Below are positions 1 through 11,314 of a stretch of DNA of 64,000 bases, piece after piece. Source of the stretch: Baylisascaris procyonis (Eukaryota; Nematoda; Chromadorea; Rhabditida; Ascarididae); assembly GCA_037389465.1 (NCBI GenBank), contig JAZARR010000206.1:496001-560000 (forward strand). Reading direction: 5' to 3'. The translations under genes and the position numbers were made by a program. The notes under the pieces were generated by a model that saw nothing but the letters and a program-made list of their open reading frames with translations, was not told the DNA's origin and did not search any database. Each line of letters begins with the position of its first letter. The stretch's first letter is position 1.

Positions 1-3000
1 ACGATCCTTAGTTTTGCTTTCCTTTTTGGGTAAATTATAGCAAGTTTGCGCTGAAATTATATAAGAATAAAGAAAAAGTAAATGATCTTTTATGAAAACC
101 GGAAAAATTAGTTGATCTTTGATTTGTTAGTGTGTATTGTTTGATTCCTCTTTTACATTTGACGCAATGAACAAAAAAGGGAAGATTTTCACTCTTCCAT
201 CCTATTCTACAAAATTGAGCAGTTATTTCCCAGATTTAAACTTTGGGATAGTTCGATGGATTGTTTAATACGAATTCCATGGAATAATTCATTCATTGAT
301 CTTTACGAAGATTAAGGACATAAAACAGGTCACAGCGATCAAATCCTAATACGTTTATTTAAATTTTAAAAAACTATGTAAGGTCGAATATTTAAATGTC
401 TGATAATGTTGTGCGGTAGTGAATTCGAACGTTTAGCAGTAATCGCCAATATGACATATAATTAGTCACCTTGGGGTTTGATGGTGATTTAGCCAATAAC
501 TAAATGCTTACTCATGTTTTGCAGAGTTAATCGTATTATGCTGGTAGATGGGAAGTTCTAATCTCCGTCGATTTGTGAAGTAAATCGTTTAGGGATTCAT
601 TCGCTTGCCTATTTTCTAACTTTCATAATGTTTTAGGGAATTCGTGATCTGGTTGTGTATGGATAAGTGTTGAAAGTTTTGTAGGTAGATGGTCCAGTTT
701 TCTGAATTTATTGGTCTTTCTAAAAGGATAGATAATCATTTTTTCAGGATGTGCTTAGCATTTACTATAGTGACTGCAATAGTTGGCAAAAGAGTGGAAT
801 TTACGGCCATAAAGGCAATGAATTTTCGGTTACTGGTAATCATGTTGCTTGTCATGGTCAGCAATAGCTATAATGAACTATGGCCAGTGCAGTATTCAAA
901 ATTCATGCAAATGCAACTATGTAAAGATGAGGCGATAATAGGGTGCAGCTTGCCTGAAACCGTTACCACTGAATTGTATCGCTGGTATTGCTCGTACAGG
1001 GGGAGGCCGCGACTGTGTTTTATTATGTCAGTGATTAAATATTGGTGTTTATCATGAATAATGTAAGAAAACTGATGAGGATTGCGCGAGTTTTTTTTCT
1101 TTTTGAACGAAATTTTTGTGTTTGTTCCATGACATATGCGCCACTGTTATTTCATCCAGAAGGTTTTGTGCGGTGTGTTTTGTTTCACTACAGACCTTTG
1201 TATGATAGAAAATCGATATTCGTATATAAGGTTGTGAATTTAAAAAGAAAAACTCCGAAGCAACGATTACTTCCAACGAAAATGAGCAAAAAATTCAAGT
1301 GGGAGAATGTTTCGAATAAGATGTTTATTTACTTAACACTCGACACACCTAGATTTTTTTCTTCCTCAGTCATTATCTTCCAAGATGGAATTTTATTTCA
1401 ATATTCCGAGTTTATCGCTAATCATTACCTCTTATCATCTATTATTTTGAATTAATTTGATAATATTATATGCATTCAGTTCATGTAATAGTGTGCAATT
1501 TTCCGACATCTTTTTACCGTTGATTGTATCCGGTCGTTTTTTTTTTGCATTGGCACTGCTTTTTAAATGTTAGTATTGATGAATGTTATTAAATTTATCA
1601 ATTAAATGTTCATAGCTTGTGTATCAATTATTGTATTGGTTTTTTCTCCAAATTACCCATATTTATGGGAATATATGCGCGATTGCACTAACAGATTTTG
1701 GAGCTAGCTGAACATGGGGAGGGCTAGTAAACTGCCCATAGGCAACATTTACTGTTGCATGACTTTCGATTTCTAATAGTCGAATATTGTGGATTTTTGA
1801 ATTACATCTGCGGTATGACGTATAGCCTTAATGATAAGACCAAACCGATCCTTTTATTAGTAACATCGATACGCAGTGTTAATATAGCACCAATGTTTTA
1901 ATGGACATTAAAATGCACAACACAATCACAATAATGTGTTTAGGCAGAAACAGTATCGGCTCTTTGATTAACATTATATATACGAAAGAGCAATATTTTC
2001 ATTAAGAATCATTGAAGTATTCAGATATTAGCAATCATTTAAGCTATTATCACATATATATGCAGTCATTAAATACCAAAGAGTATCAACGTTGTGATGC
2101 CCAAATGCCGAACACGCATGCAAACAATCGAAGGTGATTCAAGAGATTTGCTTCTCGATTGCGATATTGAATTCGTTCGGCAAATGCCTCTAAAGGATAA
2201 TCAATGGAAAGCGGATCAAAGCCTAGATTAAAGTTACAACATGGGGGATGAATTTTATCAAATAAAGTTGATATTGGAAAGTGGAATGAATTTAGGAGTT
2301 TGTATCCTTCATGGACAAATTCGCCTCAACGATGCAATCAATGTTCACCTTACAGGTTAATGTCGAACAAATTCAGATTTCCTGCTTGGGATTGAAAGAT
2401 TTCAAATACTTATCCACTCTCCTCCTCCACTTCAGTTCCTTCGGGCCATATTGTAACCTATTGAGATGGGTAGTTAATTACTCACCCATACTTTCGAGAC
2501 TAGTCCGAAGTATGGGTGGGTTAAATTTTTCTCAAGGCATCCACTGTTTTATGTGATGCTTTATTTAATAAAAAGCGAAAAGGCATATTCGAACCCACCC
2601 TGTTTTATTTGGTAGGGTTTGCTTATTAATGTCCAGATTAGAGGTGATGTTACAGTCACACCGAATTTTGATCACTACCATTTTGATCGTTAAAAAACTA
2701 TGACCTTGACCTTGTATATAATATATACGAGGTCATACTTTTTTAGTTGTGTTGAAACTTTTGATGAATAAGATTTATCGATTATATTTGTCTTTAATTT
2801 ATAAATTAAATGATTTACTCTGCATAAAAGTGTTTTTTAGAAGGGATTTTTCTACTAGAAGAGTTCTTTCACGAGCGATGTTGCTTGACTTCAGAGAGCA
2901 GTAGAAGATTTGAAGGGGTAGGGAGGGGATCCTTATGAAAATTGTCTGATGTCGATCGACTATAGTGGTAGTATCTGATAGTCGGTTTGTTGTTTCATAT

Positions 3001-3191
3001 CGTCTAGAAATACGTGGAAAGGAAGTGGCAAATATCCATAGTGTGCCTTTTAAGGAAGCTGCAATGAGGAGCTGGGTACAGGCATATAAAGGATAGTAGA
3101 GCTTAGTTGCTAGGTACTTACGGAATACGGCTGAATTCGTTCAGTATCGTCGAATGAAACTCGTTGACAGAGTGTCAATGATATATAAAAA
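1..3191. other. Upstream gene-poor region
   Basis: No gene is convincingly supported here. The + strand is T/G-rich, as in the + strand introns of this window, so part of it may be outron or intron of + transcripts. Several open frames occur but lack consistent splice phases or family similarity. The most protein-like is a 44-codon frame at 2097-2231 (see findings). Structured sequence includes nested inverted repeats at 2466-2600 and paired AGGTCA half-sites around a palindrome at 2701-2735. Confidence 0.5.
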
Positions 3192-3201
3192 ATCACTTCA
3201 G
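3192..3201 (+). promoter_or_regulatory. Probable trans-splice acceptor of the J-protein gene
   Basis: A TTCAG acceptor ends at 3201, five bases before the ATG at 3207. No upstream coding exon is visible, so a spliced leader most likely joins here. An ordinary 5' UTR intron cannot be excluded. Confidence 0.5.
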
Positions 3202-3206
3202 TTGGG

Positions 3207-5798
3207 ATGTTGTCGGCTCGGTGGTCCCAATGTGGGGGTCGTTGTGTGCGTTCAATATCTGTGAATGCACCTTTGTCGAATCACTATGAAACATTAGGTA
3301 TCGATCGATCGGCAGATGCTAAACAAATCAAAGCTGCATACTACGAGTTGTCTAAGAAGTATCATCCAGATAGGCATACCGATGCTGGCGAGAAACAGCA
3401 TGCAGCTATCAAATTCCAAGAGGTACGTTTTGATAATGTATAACCGATGTGGAGGGGTGGAGGGGAGGGGGGAGAGTTTTGATCATCTGGGACCTTCCTG
3501 TGTCATTCATAATCACAGGGAGTTGATTGCATGATTAGTGCTGTGAGGTGATGTGATGGCTACTAATTGTACCGTTCGTTATTTATGTATATCAATAAAT
3601 GCGTATGCTATTCACATGAGGAATTGAGATTGTTGAGAAGCAATGAATTTTATTTTTAAAATTTCCCAATTTGTAGAGTAGAATCCTTATGAAATATTCA
3701 ACAAACTTGGTTACCATCGTTGTAGCCAATTTCATTTTATAGATGCAATGACCAAAAAATTTATTTTATGGGTGGAAAAAATTTATCTGAGTTGGAGTTA
3801 GAAGGTTTACATGCTTTTTTTTCCTATATTAAGGAGATTTTGTTTGTTAATAAAAATTTTCGTTTTTTTTTTTTTTTGAAGAATATATTTTCCTCGTCAA
3901 AAATTCTTCCTTTTGAGCGATTAAGAGCGATAGCTTCCATTTTAGAAATAGTAAATATGGAAAATTGCTTTGAGTTGGTTTTTGTTTGGAATATTTCTCA
4001 GAAATAAAATGAAAACTGGCTGTGATCACTCGAAGTTTTGTAATTTATTTATTTATTCGTTTAATTTAATTTCTATATAACCGTTAGTTTTTTAAATTAT
4101 TTTATTTAGGTGGCATCTGCATATGAGGTGCTTGGATCGGATGATAAACGACGTGCTTATGATGCGACATTAGCAAGGAATCGTGCAAACACCGCGGATC
4201 GTGTATGGCCTCAATCGAGGTCAGGTGCCGATATACAGAATGGTAGACGTAAAATGTATACTGATCTGGATATCGACTATAGAAATTTTGAACAATTCCA
4301 ACGCAGCACACGGTATGTCGGTTGCAGATTCCAATTTCTTTTTTTTTCTCATTTTCCTTAGCTGTAAACGTTTGTTTTCTGAATTTCCAAAAGTTGCAAT
4401 TTTTCTGAATAGGAACTGCAGTAGAGTTTTAAACACCCTTATAAACATAAGCAGCCATTAACCGCATATAGGCTGTCAGTAACACCGATTATACAATAAA
4501 CATAGAGTAGGGGGCAGGTAAGGATAGTGGCTGGCAACGGATAATGTTGCCTTAGGAAGGGGACGAGGGGGTGGAGGATGAAGAAAAGTAAATGAGAGCA
4601 AAACTACAACCGGATGTTCTTGTGGATCGTCCCGGCATCTTGAGCACCCGGTTACCCGTCGGGTTGGGTAGAGTGGGATTAGCTAGAAGTCTTTTCGTCG
4701 ACACTCGTTTTCTTAGCGTGTCAGTGTGATAACGTATCAGTAAGGCTAAATGTTACTGCCCATCCGATCTCTGCTGCATGAATATTGTCTCATATCCACT
4801 TCCTGTCGAATACTGGTTTAAGCGTGCAAGGTTTTGTTATTTTCCGTTTTCATTTCCTTTCAGTAACAATCGATTGAACTATTATGAGTGGATGAATTTT
4901 TTAGGCGACGTCGACCTCGTCATCATCATTGGGAAATGCCGGATGAATTTTTCGCTGAATTTGGAGGGCGTGAATTTAAATCGGAATATCGAGCTCGAGC
5001 TGAACATGAAAGCGCAAATTATAAGGTGTGAAACAAGTGCTATTTTATTGTTGCTTTATTGTGCGTTCAAAATATGTACTACACACTTTCGAAGTGCTTG
5101 TTATGAGATGCGTAACTTAAATGTGCGATCAGTCCAGAGAGGAATTTACTTTACAGTTGCTGATTCCGCAGTTGTGCATGGCAGTAATTCGATTTGACTC
5201 ACGTAACTTAATACTTCCACAAGTAGAATTGGGTTGAGTTGGACAAGGAATGTAAGGCTGTGTGAGGCGAGATATAGTACTATTTAATTCGATCGTAGTA
5301 AGTAATAAAGCAAAATAAGAAGGGTGTTTCTTACTTACATTTTCATTTAATTCTGCGGATGGAACGATAATCATTCCGTAGGGGCAGGCAATATATTTTA
5401 GCAATTAAAGGAATTTCCGAAGCACCGGGAGGAGGGAGAAACGAAGAATTAGTTCTTAGTCGTTCTAAAGAAAATGTTTAGCCGTCGTTTGGAAACAAGG
5501 CCACATTTTTCTATTTAAGATGATTTGCTCACCTGTAATTTACCTTTATTTGAAAGTAGATTAACTTTTATAAAATCTTAAGGACAGCAGAGCAGCGGAA
5601 CGTGAAAAAGAGGAACGATTACGGATGCAAGAGATGGAGGAACAGAGGAAAAAGAATGCTCACCCGATCCCAACTTTTGAGCAGCTTTATCGTCAACAAC
5701 AGGCGAGGAAGGCCGATGAAGAGAGGAAAGCCGGAACTGCGGCCGCCTTAATTGCGACCGTTGCCGCTATACTTGTTTATATCCTTCGTCGAATGTGA
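3207..5798 (+). CDS. DNAJC30-like mitochondrial J-domain protein with C-terminal membrane anchor
   Basis: Exons are 3207-3422, 4110-4312, 4905-5025 and 5583-5798, total 756 bases, 251 residues, phases consistent. Residues 1-24 are Arg/Ser-rich and acid-poor, as in a mitochondrial presequence. The J domain follows: NHYETLGIDRSADAKQIKAA, then KKYHPDRH with HPD at 53-55, which stimulates Hsp70 ATPase. Exon 2 carries the helix IV part (VASAYEVLGSDDKRRAYD). A linker with DYRNFEQFQ and EFFAEFGGREF comes next, then a charged coiled-coil-like helix and a membrane segment at about 232-247 ending in RRM. J domain, no zinc finger, charged helix and terminal anchor match the DNAJC30 type, which in mammals acts at the inner mitochondrial membrane; DNAJC4 has a similar plan. 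The family call rests on architecture and the IKAAYY/HPDR motifs. The gene converges on Ran. Confidence 0.88.
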
Positions 5799-7442
5799 TA
5801 GGATTGAATCGCAAATGCAACGATGCACTTCTTTTTCACTCTAAGAGTGTGGAGTATCGTTTAATCAAAAATTCACTATATTTCGATGAAAGTGAAATAA
5901 TAAGTGACAACTTTATCCGGACGGTTGAAAAAGTGCTTGTTGAAATTGCAGCTGTGAAGCGTGGAAACGAGTTCTGGAGCTCTTTTTATGAAATCTAGGT
6001 AACTATTACCAGTTATTCGTCAGTGAACCCGTGCACCTATTCGTATTACTGCTTATTCAAATCTTTTAGTAACACTTGGAGTGTTAGTTGTTCTTAGTTG
6101 TTTTATTAGTTGAATTTACATATTCAATAGCTTTTTCCAATAATCACTAACTTAATCGTCCACTCGGTAGAGAAATTTGCATATTTTATGTGAGGTATCA
6201 GTTAAGCGGCCGATTGTTTTTAACTAGCTCCTCCCATCGCCGTAATAATTGATAGACGTGATGTTATTTTAATTGAGGCATTAATCTCTATTCAGGAATA
6301 TTCACAACGGAATGAAACCAGTTGTTTAATTTAACGGCTGTTTGATTCGAGATGATGCCTATTGGCAGATTGTTTCCTATTTAAGTTTAGAGCATAGATC
6401 AGACTATATGAAAATTGTGATGTTCTTTTTTCCTGCTTTGAACTCATCGTTGTGGGGGATGTCCGGTCGTCTCTATCTCGGTATTTCCGTCTGAAGTCAT
6501 TCAATATTCTGTGATATGAATCATGTCATGAAGTTTAGGGTTACGCTTGGAAAAGTACCGCTCCTCTGGTATTTGTGAAGAATTTTCTATCCTTTTATGT
6601 CCTTCCCCTCCTCCCCCCTCCACTTATCCTTCGTTCGTTCTCTTGCCTGATATAAATGCCAAAGACAATAGAATAGAAAGGAATCGGGAAAACGCAGCCG
6701 GGATTGACAGATCTAGCGGATGCCACCAAAGCAAGGGGAGTTCATGGCGGAGGGAGAGGAGGGACGAAGGCAGGATGAGGACAGGAGTCGATTTTGTTTC
6801 AAAATAGTGGCTTGCGAAAATGAAGCTTTGATCAGTCATATTTTGGCACCCATAAAACTAGTCAAGTCTAATCAGACATTAGCTGGCCTCTTTATATATA
6901 AACCATTTCATCGAAAAGCCCAAGGTTTTTACTGTCAAACTTCATAATAAATCATCCGAACATAATTAACATCTCATTTGCAGATAATACGGAACTATAG
7001 CTTGGTAGCTTTAATGAAAGAAACACTTAAATTCATCATTTATTTTGTTTAATATATATAATTTAAATTCATTATTTATTGTATTTAATACATAAAAGCA
7101 ATGCCGAAATTTTTTATCATTCAACCGATTTTTTGACTTTCCAAACTCATTTATGTAAACGACGTTACTGGTAACGTAGCATACATAGTTTAATGATATT
7201 ATTTCATTACTAATTTTCAACGTAATCCGGACAAAGTCGGAGGCCGAATTGGCATATCCACCGACGATTTGCATATTAAGGTGCAACAACGAACTTTCCC
7301 ATCGAAAACGTCAGTGATTCTTGTTGGGTGGAGATTTGTGCAAAGCGTTGTACGCCACGGGTCAACTTTGCTGATAAAGCGTTCTGCTTGACATATGGCT
7401 TAATGATGATGTATATAGCTCAGTTGATCAAAGCTAACCTAT
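5799..7442. other. 3' flank of the J-protein gene, no further gene seen
   Basis: T/G-rich sequence that should include the 3' UTR of the J-protein gene. The first canonical AATAAA on the + strand that I noticed is at 6946-6951, so the true cleavage site is uncertain and may use a variant signal. Open frames at 6547-6839 on both strands overlap a C-rich tract and look like chance. Confidence 0.4.
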
Positions 7443-7488
7443 ATATTTATAGAGTATTTTTCGACATGCTTTATACGATTGCTGTTGT

Positions 7489-7644
7489 ATGGACAGGAAA
7501 GATATTTCCGATCCGTATGTGACGCTTGAAAGACGTTTAGCGATTTATGCCACGGGTTTGTTGTGTGTGTGGTGCTGTGTATCAACGCTAACTTTTCGCA
7601 AGAAAGGTATAAATCTATCGTCAGAACTATTCGAGCGCAAGTAA
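7489..7644 (+). CDS. Possible 51-residue single-pass membrane micro-protein
   Basis: An intronless 52-codon frame runs from ATG 7489 to TAA 7642-7644. The translation starts MDRKDISDPYVTLERRLA, has one hydrophobic segment at about residues 19-37 (IYATGLLCVWCCVSTLTF), then RKK and a polar tail ending ELFERK. Basic residues directly after the segment fit a small membrane protein. A TTTATAG acceptor ends at 7452; the 36 bases from there to the ATG are also open in frame, so the acceptor could be a trans-splice site or the start of a coding exon. An out-of-frame ATG lies in this leader at 7466. I do not recognise the family; size and shape resemble small mitochondrial or ER accessory subunits, but that is only analogy. 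Base composition is less AT-rich than the flanks. Confidence 0.45.
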   Translation: MDRKDISDPYVTLERRLAIYATGLLCVWCCVSTLTFRKKGINLSSELFERK

Positions 7645-9025
7645 ACGTCAGGTCCCACCTTCGTCGAAGTACGATCTAGTTGCAACCGCCAACATCACTG
7701 CCGGTGAGGGATTGATGAAGCCAGCCGATACTCCGGCCATGACCAACCACCATATTGTATCACACCAAACTTGACCTGGTAGTATTCGGGTATTACGATA
7801 CGTAGAAGCTCTGTGGAGTATTACAGCAATGCAGGGAGCAAATGCCGTCGACAGGACCTACCTACCCAGGGATTCTTGGAATCCTCAATGCAGCTAAATT
7901 TTCGCAACCCACGGCGCCACTGACAGGTGTCCGCTGCAAACATTTCCTTCCCGAAGGATCCAAGCTCCTGCGAGCCGCGACGTTCAACGAGCTGTGACAT
8001 GTGATGACTGCACCCCACCTCCCTTCACCATCAAAATCTGTCGCAAGGCTTAACATCAAATGCTTAGACCTGCCCGGCCTAGCGTACCTCCGAGCAACTT
8101 CCCCTATAGATGTCGGCGCAGAAACGTTGGTGATGAGCCACTGTTGTTCAGCCCAGCACCAGTAAATCTCTCATCGCCCTTAAAACATAGCCTGTCTGAG
8201 TCTGTTTGGTGTAACATGCTGGTCGCTTCCCTCGAAAGCCTCCTGCAAAGCATCAAATCTACCGTCGATAAGAGTGATAGGGATGCAAGTGTTCTGGTCC
8301 TTTTCGCGCAAAACTTAAACCGTAGCAGGCCATGGTAGCGCATTCCTTCTGTGTCAAACAAACCCCCACCTTCGAGTTACAAAAAAACCCAATGCCCTGT
8401 GCATCCATGACATCCCAACTGCTCCACTTCCTTGATGTCTGTTACTTTCATTTGCAACCAAACTGAGCGAGTATTCCTTGAATGAATATGCGATAACAGC
8501 ACATACGATAAGAACATGCATTAAATAAGGGCAGAAAACGAACAAAAGCTGACGTAACGTTACACGGCTCGGATACCAAAAATGATGAACTGTACCCAGT
8601 GTAAAAACCATGAATTAAACCTTTCCCGATAAGTCTCGAGACCCATCTGATAAAAAACCGACCCGAAATCGAAGGGGGATAGAGGGTGCCTTCAAGAGGT
8701 TCACAACGTCAACAACAACGGACACAATGAGCGCATTATCATAATAGAGACTCGGGATCGACATGTCAACAAAACGAAAACACGGCCGATGGCAAATGTG
8801 AGAAATAATACTAACTCCATCCGCTTATTACTTTAATAGTCTCAGTGGATAACTCCTGAATATTACCGATAGAATAGCTATTTAATCCCCTCCCCCCTCC
8901 CCCCATAAAATAAAACAATGAATTTCAAGCGTTCCCTTCCGATCACTTACCAGCCCCCATTACACATACTTGGCCGGAAACCTATCAAGCTGACATCGGT
9001 CCGTGCAACGAAAACAAATGGCGCC
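7645..9025. other. Convergent 3' region between + strand genes and Ran
   Basis: Composition shifts here from T/G-rich to A/C-rich on the + strand, as expected where convergent transcripts end. The part near 7.7-8.4 kb is unusually GC-rich for this window. Its frames (for example + 8060-8338 and - 7821-8361) have no recognisable domain and are open on both strands. A C-rich tract (CCCCTCCCCCCTCCCCCC) lies at about 8887-8904, and a TTTAAT (ATTAAA on the - strand) at about 8880 could serve as a variant poly(A) signal for Ran. Confidence 0.35.
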
Positions 9026-11297
9026 TTAGAGATCGTCATCATCTTCGGGAAGTTCCGCGCTGGCAGCAGCAGCGATCTCCTGTTCGTATTGTGCGACCAT
9101 CGAAGGATCCATCTGTACCTCAGGTGGTGCAAGCGCCGGCATAGCCACAAACTCCAAGTTAGGATCTCCCAACAGTTTACGAGCCAACCACAGGAACGGC
9201 TTCTCAAAGTTGTAGTTGCTCTTCGCCGATATATCATAATACTGAAATAAAATTCATCCAGAGGAACTCATTCTGCTCTTCGCATCCGTCATCTAACTGA
9301 AACAGATTTGAGGAAAATACAGCCGGCTTTTACTGCTGTCATAAAGTGGCTTTTTACATGCGGCTATTTAATGCAGTATCTAACAGGGGTACAGTTTTTA
9401 CTAGTCACCTCTCAAAGGAATCCCTTTTCTGTTATTGTTATTACATTTCACACTGAGCAACCACTAATACCTTCAGATGAAAAGAACCGGTAACGAGAGC
9501 TGTATGCGAAGCGAACAGAACAAATACCTGAAGATTCTTCTTCCGATGGAAGGTGATAGTCTTTGCTTTCACTTTGCGATCCTTGACGTCCACCTTGTTT
9601 CCACAAAGAACAATTGGAATGTTCTCGCAGACACGAACCAGATCTCGATGCCAGTTAGGCACATTCTTGTAGGTCACCCTCGCCGTCACATCGAACATTA
9701 TGATCGCGCATTGCCCTCAAATACTCCCTCTTATATCACACACCGACATGAACCCAGCATTCACAACTGACAATGAACTCCGCAGATACAGAGAACGAAC
9801 TACATCCCGCGTTGTGTATTAAACGATTCGCTTGACACATGAAAGGTGAGTTGCTCAATAACGACGTCATCGCCCAATTCTGTTTTCCAAGAATGGACAA
9901 AGTTTACAGGCCTCTTCCAATTTTTGAACAGGACTCTCTTCACGATGGCAACGTTATCAGTATCGCACGTCACAGCCAGAAAACAACGAGGGACAACCCC
10001 ATTTCCATTAATCACAAAAAACTACCAAAATCTTTTAGGAAAAAGGTAAGGGATGTGCTATACGGGAAAAATAACAAATGAAGAACGAAAGTAAGCACGA
10101 AAATAATCGCATCGTTGAAACACAACAGTTCAAAATGCACAGCCAAACTAATAACATCCGGAATAAACACCCATACCAGAAACATGCAGAAAATGTACAA
10201 ATAAAAAGAAAACATACCCCCTAACACACTCATTACCCCCGCTGGAAATTTAAAAAAAAAACTGCTTGAAAGGCGACATATTACAAAGGCAGAAGAGGAT
10301 AGCATACCTTGGATATAGTAACCATCGCGCAGTCCACCGAACTTCTCTTGACCTGCCGTATCCCACACATTGAATCTGATCTGCCCTCTGTTTGTGTGGA
10401 AAATCAGTGGGTGCACTTCGACACCCAATGTCGCTGCAAACATTAATTATACACCGGATCAACAATGCTTAGTAACGATAGTGTTTATGGAGAAGGATGT
10501 TGGGCATCTAAAAGTTGTTATGCGTTTACACAACAAATTTGTCAGCAACGAATCTCGTTAGGCACTTTTATTTTTTCGAAGCATGTAAGCCTATTCTTGC
10601 TCCAATATCCCCCGTGACAAGCTCCCTATTACAAAACAAGGTTTCCAAGAATTCGAGACCCGATTTCACATATCCCCTCAAATGCAGAAAGAGACTTCCC
10701 TCCAGAACATCCCTGCCAAAAACCCTACATAGTTTCTGAAAACATTAACCTCCCCCTCCCACCCCCCAGAAAAAAACTTCTAAATGACAACTTCTAAAAA
10801 TTTTGAATCCAACTCGCATTTCGATCAATAACAAAAATTCTGATTTATATTTTAAATATTGCATAACTCTGATGTAATGTGACCGCAACATACTCTTAAT
10901 ACTCAAAAGTAGACGGCAAAGCTTCAAAAAGCATGAAGTATGTGGCACATCGTTGCATCTAGAACAGTGTCTAGACGAATAAAATAGACGATACAAAAAG
11001 GTAATGAAAATTACAGCTGTTTACATCGAATCGACGTGCATCGGAATCTTCATAGCACTCTCCAAGCGTACGTCGCCGTAAACTCACTCTGCATAAACCA
11101 GTAAAACTATCTCATATTAGCAGGAAATTTCGTGCAGCACTTAACATTCGGTAAATGAGAATAAATAAAGACCTACCGACGTATTTCTTTTCGAATTCAC
11201 CGGTGAGATGGCGCTTGACGAACGTCGTCTTGCCCGTACCTCCATCACCAACGAGTACCAACTTGAACGTTGGAATACCGTCATCACCAGCTGCCAT
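9026..11297 (-). CDS. ran: Ran, small GTPase of nuclear transport
   Basis: Exons in transcript order are 11297-11177, 10433-10308, 9715-9528 and 9241-9026, total 651 bases, 216 residues, the same length as human Ran. The P-loop GDGGTGKT is at residues 17-24. Switch [22 protein letters not shown] is in exon 2, the guanine-specificity NKVD in exon 3 and ISAK in exon 4. The C-terminus ends in acidic DDDDL, the Ran hallmark that distinguishes it from Rab proteins; there is no prenylation cysteine. Ran-GTP sets cargo release by importins and export-complex assembly and organises the spindle and nuclear envelope. The start MAAGDDG aligns with the usual MAA start and lies seven bases behind a TATAG acceptor at 11305. 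The only difference of note is a divergent N-terminal hexapeptide. Identification is secure. Confidence 0.98.
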
Positions 11298-11304
11298 TTC
11301 CGCA

Positions 11305-11314
11305 CTATAATTAT
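11305..11314 (-). promoter_or_regulatory. Probable trans-splice acceptor of Ran
   Basis: On the - strand an ATTATAG acceptor ends at 11305, leaving a seven-base leader before the ATG at 11297. No coding exon is visible upstream, which fits spliced-leader addition. Confidence 0.45.

Noticed and set aside
689..1455. Two long overlapping + strand frames (122 and 137 codons)
   Set aside because: Hydrophobic and Phe/Ile/Leu-rich as expected from T-rich DNA; no domain, no splice signals that fit, and a competing - strand frame.
8060..8361. 92-codon + frame and 85-codon - frame in the GC-rich island
   Set aside because: Both strands are open over the same bases and neither shows a family motif.
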